A stretch of DNA of 36,480 bases. Source: Desulfovibrio sp. Lineage in GTDB: Bacteria; Desulfobacterota; Desulfovibrionia; Desulfovibrionales; Desulfovibrionaceae. Shown in pieces: positions 34,702 through 36,480 of this stretch. A model generated the notes under the pieces. That model saw only the letters and a program-made list of their open reading frames with translations, made no database searches and was not told the DNA's origin. Within the stretch, counting starts at the first letter, position 1. Each line of letters opens with the position of its first letter. The stretch lies in NCBI GenBank assembly GCA_024683955.1, contig JAIKXS010000056.1, forward strand, positions 1 through 36,480, written 5' to 3'. The position numbers and the translations under genes are program-made.

Positions 34702-36480
34702 AGTCCGCGCTCCCGTGCGTTGAGGATGGTGTTGGTCAAATCCGCGTTGTCAAAGACCGTACGGCCATCGGTCTTCATCCGCGTCATGTCTACGCCGTAG
34801 AGACTGGCGTTTCCAAGACGCGCTGAAGAAAGATCCGCCTCCCGAAGAACCCCTTGGAAAAGGTTCGCCCCTTCCATTGAGGACGCGGATAAAAGACTCC
34901 TTGAGAAGTCTCCGAAGCGGAGATCGGCCCCGCTCCAGTCGGACGCCGTGAACAGGGAGTCGGAAAAGACCGCTTTCAATGCCGAGACAGCCCTGAAGGA
35001 TGCTCCTTCGCCGTTGACGGACGTGCAGACCGCATCCTCAAGCACCGCCCCCTCAAAATCGGCCCCGGCAACACGCGTGCCGTAGCAGAGGCTGGCGTTT
35101 TTCAGAACGGCGCCCTGAAAAAGGGCTCCGCTGAAATCCGAATCATGGAGATCGGCTCCTGAGAAATCGGCCTTTTCGCAGCGCATCGAGGGGAAGCGGC
35201 AGAAGCGGAAGCGCGCGTTCGCAAAGGATGCGCCTTTGGCGTCGACCCCCTCCCCCGCGACGTGTTCAAAGGTCGCGTCCGAAAAAATTCCGTTCGCAAG
35301 TGTTGTTTTGGCAAGGACGGCCTTGGAGAATTCCGCGTCGCGCGCCCTGACGGACGTTGCATCGGCGCCTGACATGTCCGTTTCGGCGAGGACGGCCTTG
35401 TCAAACGTCGCCCCGGAAAGAGAGGCTCCCCGCAGAGAAGCGGACGTGAAATTGGCGCCTGTGCAGTCGCACTTTTTCAGCACCGCCCCGGAAAGATTGG
35501 CTCCGTTCAGCCGTGTCCCGGCAAGGCTTCCGCCTGAGAGATCGACATCCCGCATGTCCTGGCCTGAAAGGTCAAGCCCCGAAAGATCCACGGAGGCGAG
35601 GGAAAGGCCCTGCAGAACATGCCCGCCTGCAAGCCAGAGAAGCACCTCTTCCCGCGTTGTCGGGGGGGAACTCTCCGCCGTGAATTTCTTCTCCTCTTCT
35701 TCCGGAGCCCCTTGTTCTGCCATTTTTTCCGCTTCAGGACTCGCGGTTTCCGTCTTTTGAGCGCCGGCCGCCTCCGCAGGGGCCGGAGGCTTCTGCGCCG
35801 GAGCTTTCAGCGAGAAGCCATTTTTGGCGAGGAGCGACTCATAGGCGGCCATTTTTTCGGCAAGTCTCCCCTTGGGAAAACCGCCGGCCTCCTCAAGATC
35901 CGCCAGAAAGGCGTTCATGGTCTTGGGATCTTCCGGAAGGTCCTGATCAAGAAGACGAACAAACTCGGCGGCCTTTTCAGGCTTCATGCCGATCTTCGAA
36001 AGAACGGCCTCCGGGCGCATCTGCTCTTCGGCAAGACTTTCGGCAGCGGCCGCGCCCCAGGGCCCCTGCATGAGGAATGTTGTCCGCATCGTTTCGAGCA
36101 TCCCCTTTGAGGGACGCAGCAGGCTCGAAAAGCGTTCAAGGTACTGGTCAACAAGGAGCTTCCACTCGCTTTCCGTCCTGCAGAGAGCCGGGTCCGGCAT
36201 GGGAAGGGTCATGGCCTTCTCCATATCGGCAATCTTCGTTTCACTGATGCCGGCCTCGCGCAGCACGCTTGCAAGCTCTGGCTCCTGCGCCTTCTGCGCC
36301 TTCTGCACGTTTTTTTCAAAGGACGAAAGCTCTTTCGCCATTTGATCAAGCTTTGCGCGCGTTGCCGCGATCTGCTTCTGGCTCAGGGGAGGAAGGCCCG
36401 CCTCGGCCAGACCCGCGTTGATTTCGGAAAGATTCTCGTCAAGGGCCTTTGAAAATTCTCCGGCGTAGTCTGTCGGTGCC
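34698..36480 (-). CDS. Pentapeptide-repeat protein 2, partial, T6SS-linked
   Basis: The gene runs off the right edge: an ATG at 36341 exists, but the frame stays open to the window end, and its residues continue the same alternating helical pattern, so the true start lies outside. At least 590 residues are visible. The visible N-terminal part (to about 190) is helical and acidic. A Pro/Ala/Glu-rich linker follows, then regular pentapeptide repeats to the end, e.g. LSGLDLSGQDMRDVDLSGGS and ANLSGAVLKKCDCTGANF. Together with the neighbours it matches the layout of DUF2169/pentapeptide proteins in T6SS loci, but the DUF2169 part would be beyond the edge and is not seen. It overlaps the next gene by 4 bases. 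Confidence 0.8.
   Translation of the reverse strand, partial: APTDYAGEFSKALDENLSEINAGLAEAGLPPLSQKQIAATRAKLDQMAKELSSFEKNVQKAQKAQEPELASVLREAGISETKIADMEKAMTLPMPDPALCRTESEWKLLVDQYLERFSSLLRPSKGMLETMRTTFLMQGPWGAAAAESLAEEQMRPEAVLSKIGMKPEKAAEFVRLLDQDLPEDPKTMNAFLADLEEAGGFPKGRLAEKMAAYESLLAKNGFSLKAPAQKPPAPAEAAGAQKTETASPEAEKMAEQGAPEEEEKKFTAESSPPTTREEVLLWLAGGHVLQGLSLASVDLSGLDLSGQDMRDVDLSGGSLAGTRLNGANLSGAVLKKCDCTGANFTSASLRGASLSGATFDKAVLAETDMSGADATSVRARDAEFSKAVLAKTTLANGIFSDATFEHVAGEGVDAKGASFANARFRFCRFPSMRCEKADFSGADLHDSDFSGALFQGAVLKNASLCYGTRVAGADFEGAVLEDAVCTSVNGEGASFRAVSALKAVFSDSLFTASDWSGADLRFGDFSRSLLSASSMEGANLFQGVLREADLSSARLGNASLYGVDMTRMKTDGRTVFDNADLTNTILNARERGL

Noticed and set aside
1-36480. CRISPR arrays, tRNA or rRNA genes
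   Set aside because: No regularly spaced direct repeats, no cloverleaf with a GTTCGA-type T-loop and no rRNA conserved blocks were noticed on either strand.

Overview
The window reads as a chromosomal segment of a Gram-negative, moderately GC-rich bacterium. The best guess is a member of the Desulfovibrionaceae (Desulfovibrio/Bilophila-like). This rests on family-level recollection only: a RicT-type PSP1 protein next to metG, an E. coli-type glucokinase, a G/K-signature phosphofructokinase, a TRAP transporter, an AddAB-like nuclease pair and a type VI secretion system (T6SS) carrying PAAR-like DUF4150 and DUF3540 proteins. No rRNA, tRNA or CRISPR was seen.

Layout. Positions 1-3896 hold minus-strand housekeeping genes: ricT-metG and a 59-residue small protein with its own terminator. 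Positions 4694-7767 hold a plus-strand TRAP transporter (dctP, dctQ, dctM) that ends in a strong terminator. Positions 7918-8858 have no intact gene but contain remains of an IS5-like transposase broken over three reading frames. Positions 8859-17944 hold plus-strand pfk, addA and addB. The last two are separated by an AT-rich island carrying one opposite-strand gene of unknown function (13456-14469).

From 18197 to the right edge everything is on the minus strand. Transcription runs right to left, first through a T6SS block: two pentapeptide-repeat proteins, DUF3540, PAAR-like DUF4150, TssJ, TssK, TssL, TssM, an AMIN-like membrane protein and TssE. A likely terminator at 25301-25324 follows. 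Next comes a compact cell-surface glycan/glycolipid-type cluster: a GT4 glycosyltransferase, a small exported protein, a GT21-like membrane glycosyltransferase, a MacB/FtsX-type permease, a fused ABC-ATPase/glycosyltransferase, and glucokinase.

How they may work together. TssJ-TssL-TssM would form the T6SS membrane complex, TssK and TssE are baseplate parts, and the PAAR-like/DUF3540/pentapeptide genes look like a spike-loading module. Sheath, tube, ClpV and VgrG genes are not in the window. In the glycan cluster, the ATPase-glycosyltransferase fusion sits immediately downstream of a permease that needs an ATPase, which suggests one machine coupling sugar transfer to lipid or glycan movement at the inner membrane. 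This is the most unusual part of the window and the best candidate for an undescribed system. Many genes on the right half, and addA, ricT and DUF3540, appear to start with GTG or TTG.
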